Part shown: piece after piece, positions 1 to 8,521 of the stretch
How the letters are laid out: each line of letters opens with the position of its first letter
Numbering within the stretch: the first letter of the stretch is position 1
Assembly (NCBI GenBank): GCA_902597695.1
Contig: CACJYH010000021.1
Coordinates: 1-9,329, forward strand
DNA length: 9,329 nucleotides
Reading direction: 5' to 3'
From: an uncultured Pelagibacteraceae bacterium
GTDB lineage: Bacteria; Pseudomonadota; Alphaproteobacteria; Pelagibacterales; Pelagibacteraceae
Position numbers and translations under genes: made by a program
Notes under the pieces: generated by a model
Seen by the model: the letters and a program-made list of their open reading frames with translations, nothing else
Database searches by the model: none
Told to the model about the DNA's origin: nothing

Positions 1-1
1 T

Positions 2-655
2 CTTGATGGAAAAGACAAAAAAAATCTTAGTTTGAAGAATTGTTATGATATTGGAAAAACTGTCGCTCAAATGCACTCTTCCTCAAAAAAAATAAGATTA
101 TTTAGAAAAAACTCAATGAATATAAAAAATTTAAATCCATTATTAAAAAGTATTAAATTTAAATCAAAAAAATTTATTAATTTAGAAAAATTTCTCAAAA
201 GTAATTTTAGAGAAATTAAAAATAAATGGCCAAAAAAATTGCCTAATGGAATAATACATGGTGATCTTTTTATAGATAATATATTTTTTAAAAAAAATAA
301 GATCTCTGGAATTATAGATTTTTATTTTGCCGCAAATGATTATTTTATGTATGAAATAGCAATATGTATTAATGCTCTTTGTTTTGATAAAAAAAATTCA
401 CAATTTAAATTAAATAAAAAAAAGGTCAAAAATTTAATCAGAGGATATGAGGGTATTAAAAAGATCTCTGGAATTGAGAAAAAATCATTGAATATTTTAT
501 GCCGTGCTGCTGCGATGAGATATTTTCTAACAAGACTTTACGACTATACAAATACTCCAAAAACTGCATTGATAAAAATTAAAGATCCAAGAGAATATTA
601 TCAAAAACTGATAATTCACAATAATTTAAAAAGCTACAAGGATTATTTAGGTTAA
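2..655 (+). CDS. thrB: Homoserine kinase ThrB, 5' end outside the window
   Basis: ThrB phosphorylates L-homoserine with ATP, the step before threonine synthase, in the cytoplasm. This is the aminoglycoside-phosphotransferase-fold type of ThrB. The frame is open from base 2, so the gene starts upstream of the window; family members are near 320 residues and about 217 are visible. Counting from the internal Met at base 32, the catalytic loop HGDLFIDN lies at residues 76-83 (Asp78, Asn83). The metal-binding motif IIDFYFA follows, with Asp96. The C-terminal stretch AAAMRYFLTRLYDY and the KDPREY segment are typical of this family and separate it from generic kinases. The stop codon shares one base with the rnhA start (TAATG), which suggests translational coupling. 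The Met at 32 should not be taken as the true start. Identification is secure; only the length is unknown. Confidence 0.93.
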   Translation, partial: LDGKDKKNLSLKNCYDIGKTVAQMHSSSKKIRLFRKNSMNIKNLNPLLKSIKFKSKKFINLEKFLKSNFREIKNKWPKKLPNGIIHGDLFIDNIFFKKNKISGIIDFYFAANDYFMYEIAICINALCFDKKNSQFKLNKKKVKNLIRGYEGIKKISGIEKKSLNILCRAAAMRYFLTRLYDYTNTPKTALIKIKDPREYYQKLIIHNNLKSYKDYLG

Positions 656-1077
656 TGATTAAAATTTATACCGATGGTTCGTGTCTTGGTAATCCAGGTA
701 ATGGGGGTTGGGCAGCAATAATAATAAATGACGGCAAAAAAACTGAACTCAAAGGAAGTAGAAAAGATACGACAAATAATCAGATGGAATTATTAGCACC
801 TATAGAAGCTCTTAAAAAAATTCCAAAAGGAAGTAAAGTGCAAATTTTTACAGACTCTAAATATGTTAAATCTGGAATAACAGAATGGATACACAATTGG
901 AAAAAAAATGGATGGAAAACTGCAAACAAAAAAGAAGTGAGTAATAAAGTTCTTTGGACAGAATTAGATCTATTAAATAATGAGTTTGAAATAAGTTGGA
1001 ACTGGGTAAAAGCCCATTCAACTGATGAATTGAATAATGAAGTAGATTTACTTGCTAGAGATGCTGCCAACTTATAG
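655..1077 (+). CDS. rnhA: Ribonuclease HI
   Basis: RNase HI cuts the RNA strand of RNA-DNA hybrids, removing R-loops and primer RNA. The 140-residue protein begins with the family signature IYTDGSCLGNPG. The four metal-binding acidic residues are visible: Asp7 (TDGS), Glu45 (NNQMEL), Asp67 (FTDSKYV) and Asp131 (NNEVDLLA). His121 in VKAHS matches the flexible-loop histidine of the family. The Trp-rich stretch WIHNWKKNGWKTANKK at about residues 79-95 is the usual substrate-handle region. The protein is slightly shorter than E. coli RNase HI (155 residues) and lacks its C-terminal tail, which is common in this family. The ATG overlaps the thrB stop by one base, which fixes the start and implies co-transcription. 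The dense antisense frame over this gene has no recognisable protein. Confidence 0.96.
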   Translation: MIKIYTDGSCLGNPGNGGWAAIIINDGKKTELKGSRKDTTNNQMELLAPIEALKKIPKGSKVQIFTDSKYVKSGITEWIHNWKKNGWKTANKKEVSNKVLWTELDLLNNEFEISWNWVKAHSTDELNNEVDLLARDAANL

Positions 1078-1103
1078 TTGAGGCACCTGGCAACAGAACT
1101 GCC
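1065..1103. terminator. Possible bidirectional transcription terminator between convergent genes
   Basis: The 30 bases between the rnhA and peroxiredoxin stop codons are 57% GC (17 of 30), far above the surroundings. Two small hairpins can form. The first spans the rnhA stop: CAACT (1068-1072) pairs with AGTTG (1076-1080) around a TAT loop, and TGC (1065-1067) can pair with GCA (1083-1085) across a two-base bulge. The second is GGCA (1089-1092) with TGCC (1100-1103) and a seven-base loop. GGCA at 1082-1085 could also pair with the same TGCC, so the folds compete. Neither strand has a clear T-run after the stem, so a classic intrinsic terminator is not shown. The convergent position is the main argument for a terminator. 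Confidence 0.35.
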
Positions 1104-1107
1104 CTAC

Positions 1108-1596
1108 CTAAATTAGATTATTTAATAAGTTCTCTGCTGAAGTTAAACCACATTCCTTAGTTTCTTTTTCAACATGAATATTAACAATTTTGAAATTTTC
1201 AATCACCATTAAATAACGATTCGATCTTATTCCCATTCCTTTTGCATTACGATCAACTTCTGCTCCAATTGCTTTCGTAAATAATAAATATGGGTCAGAT
1301 AACATTTTAATTTTATCTCCAGTATTATTAATCTCACCCCAGCCATTCATTACGTAAGGATCATTTACTGATAAACAAAATATATTTTCTATTCCTTTTG
1401 CTTTGATTTTATCTGCGTTTGCCACAAAACCTGGTAAGTGAAGTTTAGAGCAAGTTGATGTAAATGCCCCAGGTAAACCAAACAAAACAACTTTACCATT
1501 GCCAATAGTTTCTCTTAATTTGCTTTTTTGAGGTTCTCCATCAACAAGTTGAAAAATCTCTGTATCTGGGAGTTGATCTTTTATTTTAAGTTTCAT
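1108..1596 (-). CDS. Peroxiredoxin, Prx5 type (AhpC/TSA-Redoxin superfamily)
   Basis: This 162-residue thiol peroxidase is predicted to reduce hydrogen peroxide and organic peroxides in the cytoplasm, probably with glutathione/glutaredoxin or thioredoxin as donor. The catalytic motif PxxxTxxC is present as PGAFTSTC with Pro42, Thr46 and the peroxidatic Cys49. It is followed by SKLHLPGF, the form typical of Prx5 rather than AhpC or BCP. Arg127 in RSNRY is the expected active-site arginine. Two further cysteines lie at 74 and 149. Cys149, in KECGLTSAENLL, lies where a C-terminal resolving cysteine would be, but whether it resolves is unproven. The ATG overlaps the thrC stop in an ATGA, so the gene is probably the last of the long cox-thrC transcript. 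Length is normal for bacterial Prx5. Confidence 0.92.
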   Translation of the reverse strand: MKLKIKDQLPDTEIFQLVDGEPQKSKLRETIGNGKVVLFGLPGAFTSTCSKLHLPGFVANADKIKAKGIENIFCLSVNDPYVMNGWGEINNTGDKIKMLSDPYLLFTKAIGAEVDRNAKGMGIRSNRYLMVIENFKIVNIHVEKETKECGLTSAENLLNNLI

Positions 1597-2966
1597 ATCG
1601 AATTCATTACATATTTTTTAACTTTTTCAATATCATTTGATAGAAGTTCAAATTTTTCTTTTCTGTCATTAACGTATTTAAGACTATCTGGTAAATTTTC
1701 AGTTTTTGAAATTGCATCTTCTATTGCTTTTGGAAATTTACATGGGTGTGCAGTTGATAATACAACACAATTTTTTTCCACTCCTAATTTTCTTACAGCA
1801 CCAATCCCTACTGCAGTGTGCGGATCCACTACCATCTGATATTCGTCATTGATAGTTTTAATCATTTCAACAGTTTCGTTTTCATCAAGCTTTTCAGATA
1901 TAAAATTCTTTTTGATTTTATCTAAGTCGTTTTTATCAATTTTATAAGTGTTATCTTTTATTTCAGCCATTACATTTTTTGTAACTTCTGAGTTACAATC
2001 TTTGACATCGTATAAAAGCCTTTCGAAATTACTTGCAATTTGTATATCCATACTTGGTGTATTTGTTTCCTCAACTTTCTTTTGACTATAATCACCACCA
2101 GATATTGCTCTGTGCAGTATGTCATTTTTATTTGTAGCAACGATTAATTTATCAATTGGAAGACCTAGTTTTTTTGCTAAATAACCAGCGTAGATGTCAC
2201 CGAAGTTTCCTGTTGGTACAGAAAAGGACAAAGGATGACCATTTCCAATTTTAAAGTAAGCGTAAAAATAATACACCGATTGAGCAACTATTCTTGCCCA
2301 ATTAATTGAATTTACACCCGACATATTGATTGCTTTAGAAAATTTTTCGTCATTAAACATTGCTTTAACTAAATTTTGGCAATCGTCAAAATTACCCTCC
2401 ACCGCAATGTTAAATACATTACTCTCCTCATGTATTGTCATTAGTCTTCTTTGAACAGGCGAAATCTTATTATTTGGATGTAAGACAAATACATTTAAAT
2501 TGTTTTTTCCCTTTAAAGCATCTATGGCAGCAGCACCCGTATCGCCTGAAGTTGCAACAATTATATTAATTTTTTTTTGATCACTGCCTAAATGATATTG
2601 ATAAAAATTACCTATTAATTGCATTGCGATATCTTTAAATGCAAGTGTAGGTCCATGAAATAATTCTAATACTTTTAAATCTCCTAGATCTGATATTTTT
2701 ACAACATCGTCGGATCTGAAATTTGAATATGATTTTGAAATCAAAGAGATTAGATCATCTTTAGACATGAAATCTCCTATAAATGGATAAATTATTTCAG
2801 CAGCCAAATCATTGTAACTCAGGTTTTTTAGATTATCTAATTCTTCCTTTTTAAAGGGTTTAATTGATTTTGGAACAAATAGTCCCCCATCATCTGCCAA
2901 ACCTTTGAGGAAAACATCTTTAAAAGTAAAGTTTTTCTGATTATTTCTTGTACTTATATAATTCAT
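1593..2966 (-). CDS. thrC: Threonine synthase
   Basis: ThrC is a PLP enzyme that converts O-phospho-L-homoserine to threonine and phosphate, the last step of threonine synthesis. The 457-residue length fits the long bacterial and fungal class. The N-terminal domain carries GLADDGGLFVP at residues 22-32. The PLP lysine is Lys111 in HGPTLAFKD, and the glycine-rich phosphate-binding motif is VATSGDTGAAA at 137-147. The loop SVPTGNFGDIYAGY comes later and also binds cofactor. The ATG immediately follows the surf1 stop with no spacer, and the stop overlaps the peroxiredoxin start in an ATGA. Co-transcription with the oxidase genes is therefore likely. thrC beside cox genes is a known alphaproteobacterial arrangement. 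Its partner thrB lies about 1 kb further left on the opposite strand. Confidence 0.97.
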   Translation of the reverse strand: MNYISTRNNQKNFTFKDVFLKGLADDGGLFVPKSIKPFKKEELDNLKNLSYNDLAAEIIYPFIGDFMSKDDLISLISKSYSNFRSDDVVKISDLGDLKVLELFHGPTLAFKDIAMQLIGNFYQYHLGSDQKKINIIVATSGDTGAAAIDALKGKNNLNVFVLHPNNKISPVQRRLMTIHEESNVFNIAVEGNFDDCQNLVKAMFNDEKFSKAINMSGVNSINWARIVAQSVYYFYAYFKIGNGHPLSFSVPTGNFGDIYAGYLAKKLGLPIDKLIVATNKNDILHRAISGGDYSQKKVEETNTPSMDIQIASNFERLLYDVKDCNSEVTKNVMAEIKDNTYKIDKNDLDKIKKNFISEKLDENETVEMIKTINDEYQMVVDPHTAVGIGAVRKLGVEKNCVVLSTAHPCKFPKAIEDAISKTENLPDSLKYVNDRKEKFELLSNDIEKVKKYVMNSI

Positions 2967-3620
2967 TTAATAATTCTTTTTTCTAAAATATAGATATAGC
3001 AAAAGAATTGAAATCGCTAATGAAAACCATGTCATTGCATATTTTTTATGATTGTTGGAAATATTAGCAGTAATTTTTTTTGGTCTAGGAAACTGATAAT
3101 TTCCATCTAAATATATTATGTACTTAGAAAATTCTTTACCAGTAAATTTTGAGATATCTTCTCTATTCAAACTAAACCAGTAATTTTCTTTTATATCATT
3201 ATCTGGTTTAAATATATTTTTTCTTCCCTGTGTTTTAAGAGTTCCTTCTATATTGTTTTGATCCAATATATTTATCTCTGGTGTATCTTTTTTTTCAAAT
3301 GGTATCCATCCTCTATTGAGTAAATAGTTTTCACCATCTATTAGAATTGGATTTAAAACTTCAAACCCAGGTGTTCCAGAGTCATTTAAATTATATAAAT
3401 AAATTTGTTTCTCAAAATCAACGCGACCTGATGTTTTGATTTTAAGATAATTTTGTTGATTAGATTGTGAAAGTTGAACTGGAGGATTTTTCAATGAATT
3501 TTCAATTTCTAGGATAAGATTATTCTTCCAATTTAAACGAATTACTTGCCAAGTACCTAAAGCAATAAAAACAAAGATAAAAAATATGATAAAAACTGAA
3601 AATAAAAACTTATGTCTCAA
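2967..3620 (-). CDS. surf1: SURF1-family cytochrome oxidase assembly protein
   Basis: SURF1 is an inner-membrane factor that assists heme a insertion into oxidase subunit I. The 217-residue protein has the family layout. A first membrane segment lies at about residues 5-24, followed by the signature GTWQVIRLNWK (22-32). A periplasmic domain carries LLNRGWIPFE (100-109), and a second membrane segment at about 194-212 follows an MTWFSLA stretch. It is slightly shorter than many homologues. The start is TTG at 3620-3618: an in-frame TGA lies two codons upstream (3626-3624) and no Met occurs before the GTWQ motif, so no ATG start is possible. The gene begins 8 bases after the coxC stop and abuts thrC. 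No Shine-Dalgarno sequence is visible. Confidence 0.93.
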   Translation of the reverse strand: MRHKFLFSVFIIFFIFVFIALGTWQVIRLNWKNNLILEIENSLKNPPVQLSQSNQQNYLKIKTSGRVDFEKQIYLYNLNDSGTPGFEVLNPILIDGENYLLNRGWIPFEKKDTPEINILDQNNIEGTLKTQGRKNIFKPDNDIKENYWFSLNREDISKFTGKEFSKYIIYLDGNYQFPRPKKITANISNNHKKYAMTWFSLAISILLLYLYFRKKNY

Positions 3621-3628
3621 GGTTCAAA

Positions 3629-4417
3629 TTAGCTTCCCCAAATATAGATCGCAGCAAATAAGAATAGCCAAACTACGTCAACAAAGTGCCAATACCAGGC
3701 TGCTGCCTCAAAACCAAAGTGATGATCTTTGTTGAAATGACCTAACTTTCCTCTCCACAAACATACAGCTAAGAAAATTGTACCTACGATCACATGAAAA
3801 CCATGAAATCCTGTTGCCATATAAAATACTGAACCATATATGTGATCTGAAAATGCAAATGTTGCATGATGATATTCGTAAGCTTGTAAAGCAGTAAAAC
3901 AAACTCCTAATATAACTGTTAAAACTAATCCTTGAATAAATCCTTTTCTATCATCCTCTAAAAGAGCATGATGAGACCAAGTCACAGTAGTTCCAGACAA
4001 CAAAAGAACCAATGTGTTTATTAATGGTATATCCCAAGGATCAAAAGTTTCTATATCTTTTGGTGGCCATACATTTCCAACAAAGTCATTTGGGAAAAGA
4101 CTCACATCAAAGTATGCCCAAAACCAAGCAACAAAAAACATTACCTCAGAGGCAATGAATAAAGTCATTCCGTAACGATGATGTATTTGAACCACAGGTG
4201 TATGATGTCCTTGATGCTCAGCTTCAATAACTACATCTCTAAACCACATGTATGCTCCATAAATTAATAAAGCAAATCCAAGGTACATTCCCCATGAAAC
4301 CTCATAATGCATGTAGTAAACAGCGCCAACAGCTAAAATTAAACATGAGAATGAAACATAGATTGGCCAAGGACTTGGGTCTACTAAATGGTAATCGTGT
4401 TTTTTTTCAGCTGACAT
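3629..4417 (-). CDS. coxC: Cytochrome c oxidase subunit III (aa3 type)
   Basis: Subunit III is a core inner-membrane subunit that stabilises the oxidase and helps proton uptake into the D pathway. The 262-residue protein is hydrophobic, with about seven membrane spans, and is of normal length. Family marks are WPIYVS near the N terminus and HHRYGMTLFIASEVMFF (79-95), which holds the conserved Glu91. Later come FWAYFD, TWSHHALL, TGFHGFHVIVGT, and the C-terminal AWYWHFVDVVWLFLF ending in IYIWGS. It lies between ctaG (9-base gap) and surf1 (8-base gap). The start Met leads a short hydrophilic His-containing tail that is usual for alphaproteobacterial CoxC. No key residue is missing. Confidence 0.98.
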   Translation of the reverse strand: MSAEKKHDYHLVDPSPWPIYVSFSCLILAVGAVYYMHYEVSWGMYLGFALLIYGAYMWFRDVVIEAEHQGHHTPVVQIHHRYGMTLFIASEVMFFVAWFWAYFDVSLFPNDFVGNVWPPKDIETFDPWDIPLINTLVLLLSGTTVTWSHHALLEDDRKGFIQGLVLTVILGVCFTALQAYEYHHATFAFSDHIYGSVFYMATGFHGFHVIVGTIFLAVCLWRGKLGHFNKDHHFGFEAAAWYWHFVDVVWLFLFAAIYIWGS

Positions 4418-4426
4418 TTTTTTGGA

Positions 4427-4960
4427 TTATGATTGTTTATAGTAATCTGTCGAGAAAAAAGTATACGACATAGTTACATCCTGTAAATTTTTTACCGTTG
4501 CATCGTTTACCATTTCTGGGTCTAAATAAAAAGTCATCACATAGGTTGCAGTTTCACCAGCTTTTAATTCCTGTTTTTCAAAGCAAAAACAACCAAGTTT
4601 ACTATAATATTTTCCAAAGCTTGAGGGTGAAACGTTAAAACTTGCTACACCTGCAGTTGGTTCATTGCTATTATTGGTTACTTCAAACTCAATTTTGTTT
4701 ACTTGACCCACTTTAACATCCATCACATTCGATTTTGCTTTAAAATCCCATGGTAAATTATTAACATTGGTATCAAATCTCACACTAACTACTTTATCTA
4801 AAACAATTTTTGGCGCTTTGTCTGCTACTTGAGTAGTTCCTCCAAAACCAGTAACTCTACAAAAAATTTCATAAAGAGGGACTGATGCATATGATAAACC
4901 TAACATCAAAACAAAAATTCCAGCTAGAACTAATGGTGTTAATTTCTTTTTTTCTATCAT
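4427..4960 (-). CDS. ctaG: Cytochrome c oxidase assembly protein CtaG/Cox11 (CuB chaperone)
   Basis: Cox11/CtaG is a membrane-anchored copper protein that delivers copper to the CuB site of subunit I on the periplasmic side. In 177 residues it shows one N-terminal membrane anchor (about 7-27), then SVPLYEIFCRVTGFGGT with conserved Cys34. An immunoglobulin-like domain follows, with the copper-binding CFCF at 123-126 (Cys124 and Cys126). All three functional cysteines are therefore present. This is the Cox11 type, not the unrelated multi-span CtaG of Bacillus. The ATG overlaps the stop of the upstream 41-residue gene in an ATGA, which fixes the start. The length is a little under the usual 185-200 residues, because of a short cytoplasmic tail. 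Confidence 0.97.
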   Translation of the reverse strand: MIEKKKLTPLVLAGIFVLMLGLSYASVPLYEIFCRVTGFGGTTQVADKAPKIVLDKVVSVRFDTNVNNLPWDFKAKSNVMDVKVGQVNKIEFEVTNNSNEPTAGVASFNVSPSSFGKYYSKLGCFCFEKQELKAGETATYVMTFYLDPEMVNDATVKNLQDVTMSYTFFSTDYYKQS

Positions 4961-5082
4961 ATCGACCTATCAAATACCCCTGTGTTGTATAAAGTAAAAA
5001 AGAAAAGAAAAATCATAAATGCAATAATAGCCAATGCCGTAATAATATTTTTTCTTTTTGTTTTTTTGTCTGGTGTAATCAT
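4957..5082 (-). CDS. 41-residue single-span membrane protein, CoxF-type position
   Basis: This small gene reads from ATG at 5082-5080 to TGA at 4959-4957. It begins with the hydrophilic MITPDKKTKRKN, followed by one membrane span at about residues 13-33 and a short tail GVFDRSI. The Lys/Arg-rich N terminus predicts a cytoplasmic N end by the positive-inside rule. Evidence that it is real is positional: its start overlaps the ctaB stop by four bases (ATGA), and its own stop overlaps the ctaG start by four bases, again ATGA. Many alphaproteobacteria carry a comparable tiny membrane protein between ctaB and ctaG, sometimes called CoxF. The basic N end, single span and G-V-x-x-R tail resemble those as I remember them. 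The molecular role is not known; help in oxidase assembly is inferred from context only. Confidence 0.82.
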   Translation of the reverse strand: MITPDKKTKRKNIITALAIIAFMIFLFFFTLYNTGVFDRSI

Positions 5083-5990
5083 ATTATTTTATCAATCAAA
5101 AACAGAACAAAAACCAAGAATAAATACAATATTGAATATCCAAAGATAGCTTTTGCTTTCTTAGAGTTAAATCTATTTTTTTTATAATCCAACAATTCAT
5201 AACATAAAAAATTGTAATAAAAAGTTAATAGCAGTGACGGAATTAAAAATGTTAAACCAACAAAGTTAATTAAATATGGAAAAATAATTACCGGTATCAT
5301 CAATAAAGAATAAATGAATATATTGATTTTGGTACTTTCTATTCCATTGGTTAGTGGCAGCATTGGTATTTTGGCTTTCTTGTAATCATCGGACTTGTAT
5401 AAACTGAGTGCCCAAAAATGAGAGGGCGTCCAAAAAAATATTATTAAAAAAAATGTTAATGGTTCAAGCGATATAGAGCCTGTAGCAATAGTCCATCCTA
5501 TAACTGGAGGAAAAGCACCAGCTGCTCCACCAATAACTATATTTTGTGGAGTTCTTCTTTTTAACCAGATTGTGTAAACAAATACATAAAACAATATTGT
5601 TAGTAATAATATTGCAGCAGAAACTCTGTTTGTAAAATAATCTAAAGCTACAACTGAAACTATTGATAATGTAACACCAAATATCAAAGCTTGATTTCTA
5701 TTGACTTTCCCTGTTGGGATTGGTCTTAAACAGGTTCTAGTCATTAAAGCATCGAGATCGGACTCATACCACATATTTAAAGCACCAGCTGCCCCAGCAC
5801 CTAATGAAACGAGAAGAATTCCAATAATTGCATCTTTAGTTGAAACAATAGTGGGTGCTGTTAATAAACCTACTGCACAGGTAAAAATTACCAGTGACAT
5901 AACTCTTGGCTTCATCAATTTAAATAATTCTGAAAGATTAAATAAATCTTCTTGGCTTAAACTTCTTTTTTTTAGCCTTGAATTATCCAT
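5079..5990 (-). CDS. ctaB: Protoheme IX farnesyltransferase (heme O synthase)
   Basis: CtaB/CyoE attaches a farnesyl group to heme B to make heme O, the precursor of heme A used by this oxidase. It is a UbiA-superfamily integral membrane prenyltransferase. Of 303 residues, the first 25 or so form a hydrophilic N end, followed by LMKPRV, a typical opening of the first helix. The first Asp-rich motif is NMWYESDLDALMTRT at 72-86 (Asn72, Asp78, Asp80) with CLRPIPTGKV after it. The second is YKSDDYKKAKIPMLP in the second half. About eight or nine membrane spans are apparent. The first motif has Glu at position 76, where many homologues have Asp, a conservative change. The gene follows coxA after 23 bases, and its stop overlaps the 41-residue gene. 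Confidence 0.97.
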   Translation of the reverse strand: MDNSRLKKRSLSQEDLFNLSELFKLMKPRVMSLVIFTCAVGLLTAPTIVSTKDAIIGILLVSLGAGAAGALNMWYESDLDALMTRTCLRPIPTGKVNRNQALIFGVTLSIVSVVALDYFTNRVSAAILLLTILFYVFVYTIWLKRRTPQNIVIGGAAGAFPPVIGWTIATGSISLEPLTFFLIIFFWTPSHFWALSLYKSDDYKKAKIPMLPLTNGIESTKINIFIYSLLMIPVIIFPYLINFVGLTFLIPSLLLTFYYNFLCYELLDYKKNRFNSKKAKAIFGYSILYLFLVFVLFLIDKII

Positions 5991-6013
5991 CGATTCTTAA
6001 TGCTCTTATTTTA

Positions 6014-7648
<1,635 letters not shown>

Positions 7649-8461
7649 TTATTTACTCGCTAATTTAAGTTTATCATTTTCAATTTCTTCTTTTGCAAAT
7701 TTCACACGCGCCTCAGATAACCATTCTTGATATTCATCTTCACTAACTACTTTTACTGCAATAGGCATAAATGCATGTTTTATACCACAAAGTTCTGAAC
7801 ATTGACCATAATAAGTACCAACTTTTTCAGCCTTAAACCACGTTTCATTAATTCTTCCAGGTACCGCATCCCTTTTTACTCCAAATGAAGGTAAAGCCCA
7901 AGCATGTAAAACATCATTTGCTGTGATTAAAACTTTTACTACTTTGCCAACTGGAACTACAACTTCATTATCAACAGCTAACAATCTTGGTTGATTTGCT
8001 TTTAAATCTTTTTCCTCAATCATGTATGAGTCAAATTCTAAATTTTCGTCTGGATACTCATAACCCCAATACCATTGATAGCCTATTGCTTTGATTGTTA
8101 AATCTGCTTTTGGAATTGTATCTTGCTTATATAAAATTTTAAATGATGGTACCGCCATAACAATTAAAATTAAGCAAGGAATTAAAGTCCATAAAACTTC
8201 AACAGTTACATTGTGTGTTCTCTTTGAGGGATTAGGGTTTGCTGAGGCTCTAAATCTTACACACGCATAAAGCATTAAAAATAAAACAAATACACTTATT
8301 GCTATTATTATCGGTAATAACAAATTATCGTGAAAGGCCACAATGTCTCTCATCGTTTCTGATGCCGCTTTTTGGAAACCTAATTGCCAATCAACAGGTT
8401 GGTTTGCAAAAGCATTTTGAGAGATAAAAATACTTGAAAATATAAATAAAATTTTTTTCAT
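7649..8461 (-). CDS. coxB: Cytochrome c oxidase subunit II with CuA site
   Basis: Subunit II receives electrons from cytochrome c at its periplasmic CuA centre and passes them to heme a in subunit I. The 270-residue protein has a signal peptide (residues 1-19, predicted cleavage after AFA), two membrane spans at about 47-69 and 88-108, and a cupredoxin domain. The CuA ligands are all present: His186 (LHAW), Cys221, Glu223 and Cys225 in GQCSELCG, His229 and Met232. The aromatic electron-entry patch YQWYWGYEY is at 128-136. There is no fused C-terminal cytochrome c domain, so this is not a caa3-type subunit. It is the first intact gene of the long leftward block, and the AT-rich gap before it probably holds the main promoter. 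Confidence 0.98.
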   Translation of the reverse strand: MKKILFIFSSIFISQNAFANQPVDWQLGFQKAASETMRDIVAFHDNLLLPIIIAISVFVLFLMLYACVRFRASANPNPSKRTHNVTVEVLWTLIPCLILIVMAVPSFKILYKQDTIPKADLTIKAIGYQWYWGYEYPDENLEFDSYMIEEKDLKANQPRLLAVDNEVVVPVGKVVKVLITANDVLHAWALPSFGVKRDAVPGRINETWFKAEKVGTYYGQCSELCGIKHAFMPIAVKVVSEDEYQEWLSEARVKFAKEEIENDKLKLASK

Positions 8462-8521
8462 TTTTAATAGCTATATAAAGCCCTTTTGTAAAAATTACAC
8501 TTTAGTTTTCGCGACAATTTA
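8462..8521 (-). promoter_or_regulatory. Likely promoter region of the cox gene block
   Basis: This 60-base gap between the rsmE remnant and coxB is the largest non-coding stretch upstream of any gene in the leftward block. On the - strand it holds a TATATA at 8477-8472 that could serve as a -10 box, but no good -35 lies at the right distance. A second combination, TTTACA (8492-8487) with TATTAA (8469-8464) and 17 bases between, has better spacing but would start transcription at the coxB ATG itself. No ribosome-binding site is visible before coxB. The position is the main evidence; the exact boxes are uncertain. Confidence 0.3.

Noticed and set aside
780..1070. Long antisense frame opposite rnhA
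   Set aside because: It lies wholly inside a gene with all catalytic residues present, shows no recognisable protein family and has no neighbours on its strand to support it.
1078..1107. Fragment of a structured RNA such as tmRNA or RNase P RNA
   Set aside because: Only 30 bases are available between genes and none of the conserved cores of those RNAs can be found.
1073..1130. Possible frameshifted extension of rnhA (reading LIVEAPGNRTALP past the stop)
   Set aside because: The tail does not resemble the end of RNase HI, would run into the peroxiredoxin gene, and the 140-residue protein already holds all catalytic residues.
1528..1839. + strand frame spanning the peroxiredoxin/thrC overlap
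   Set aside because: Both genes on the - strand have complete motifs, and this reading has no homology I recognise. It is a by-product of AT-rich codon use.
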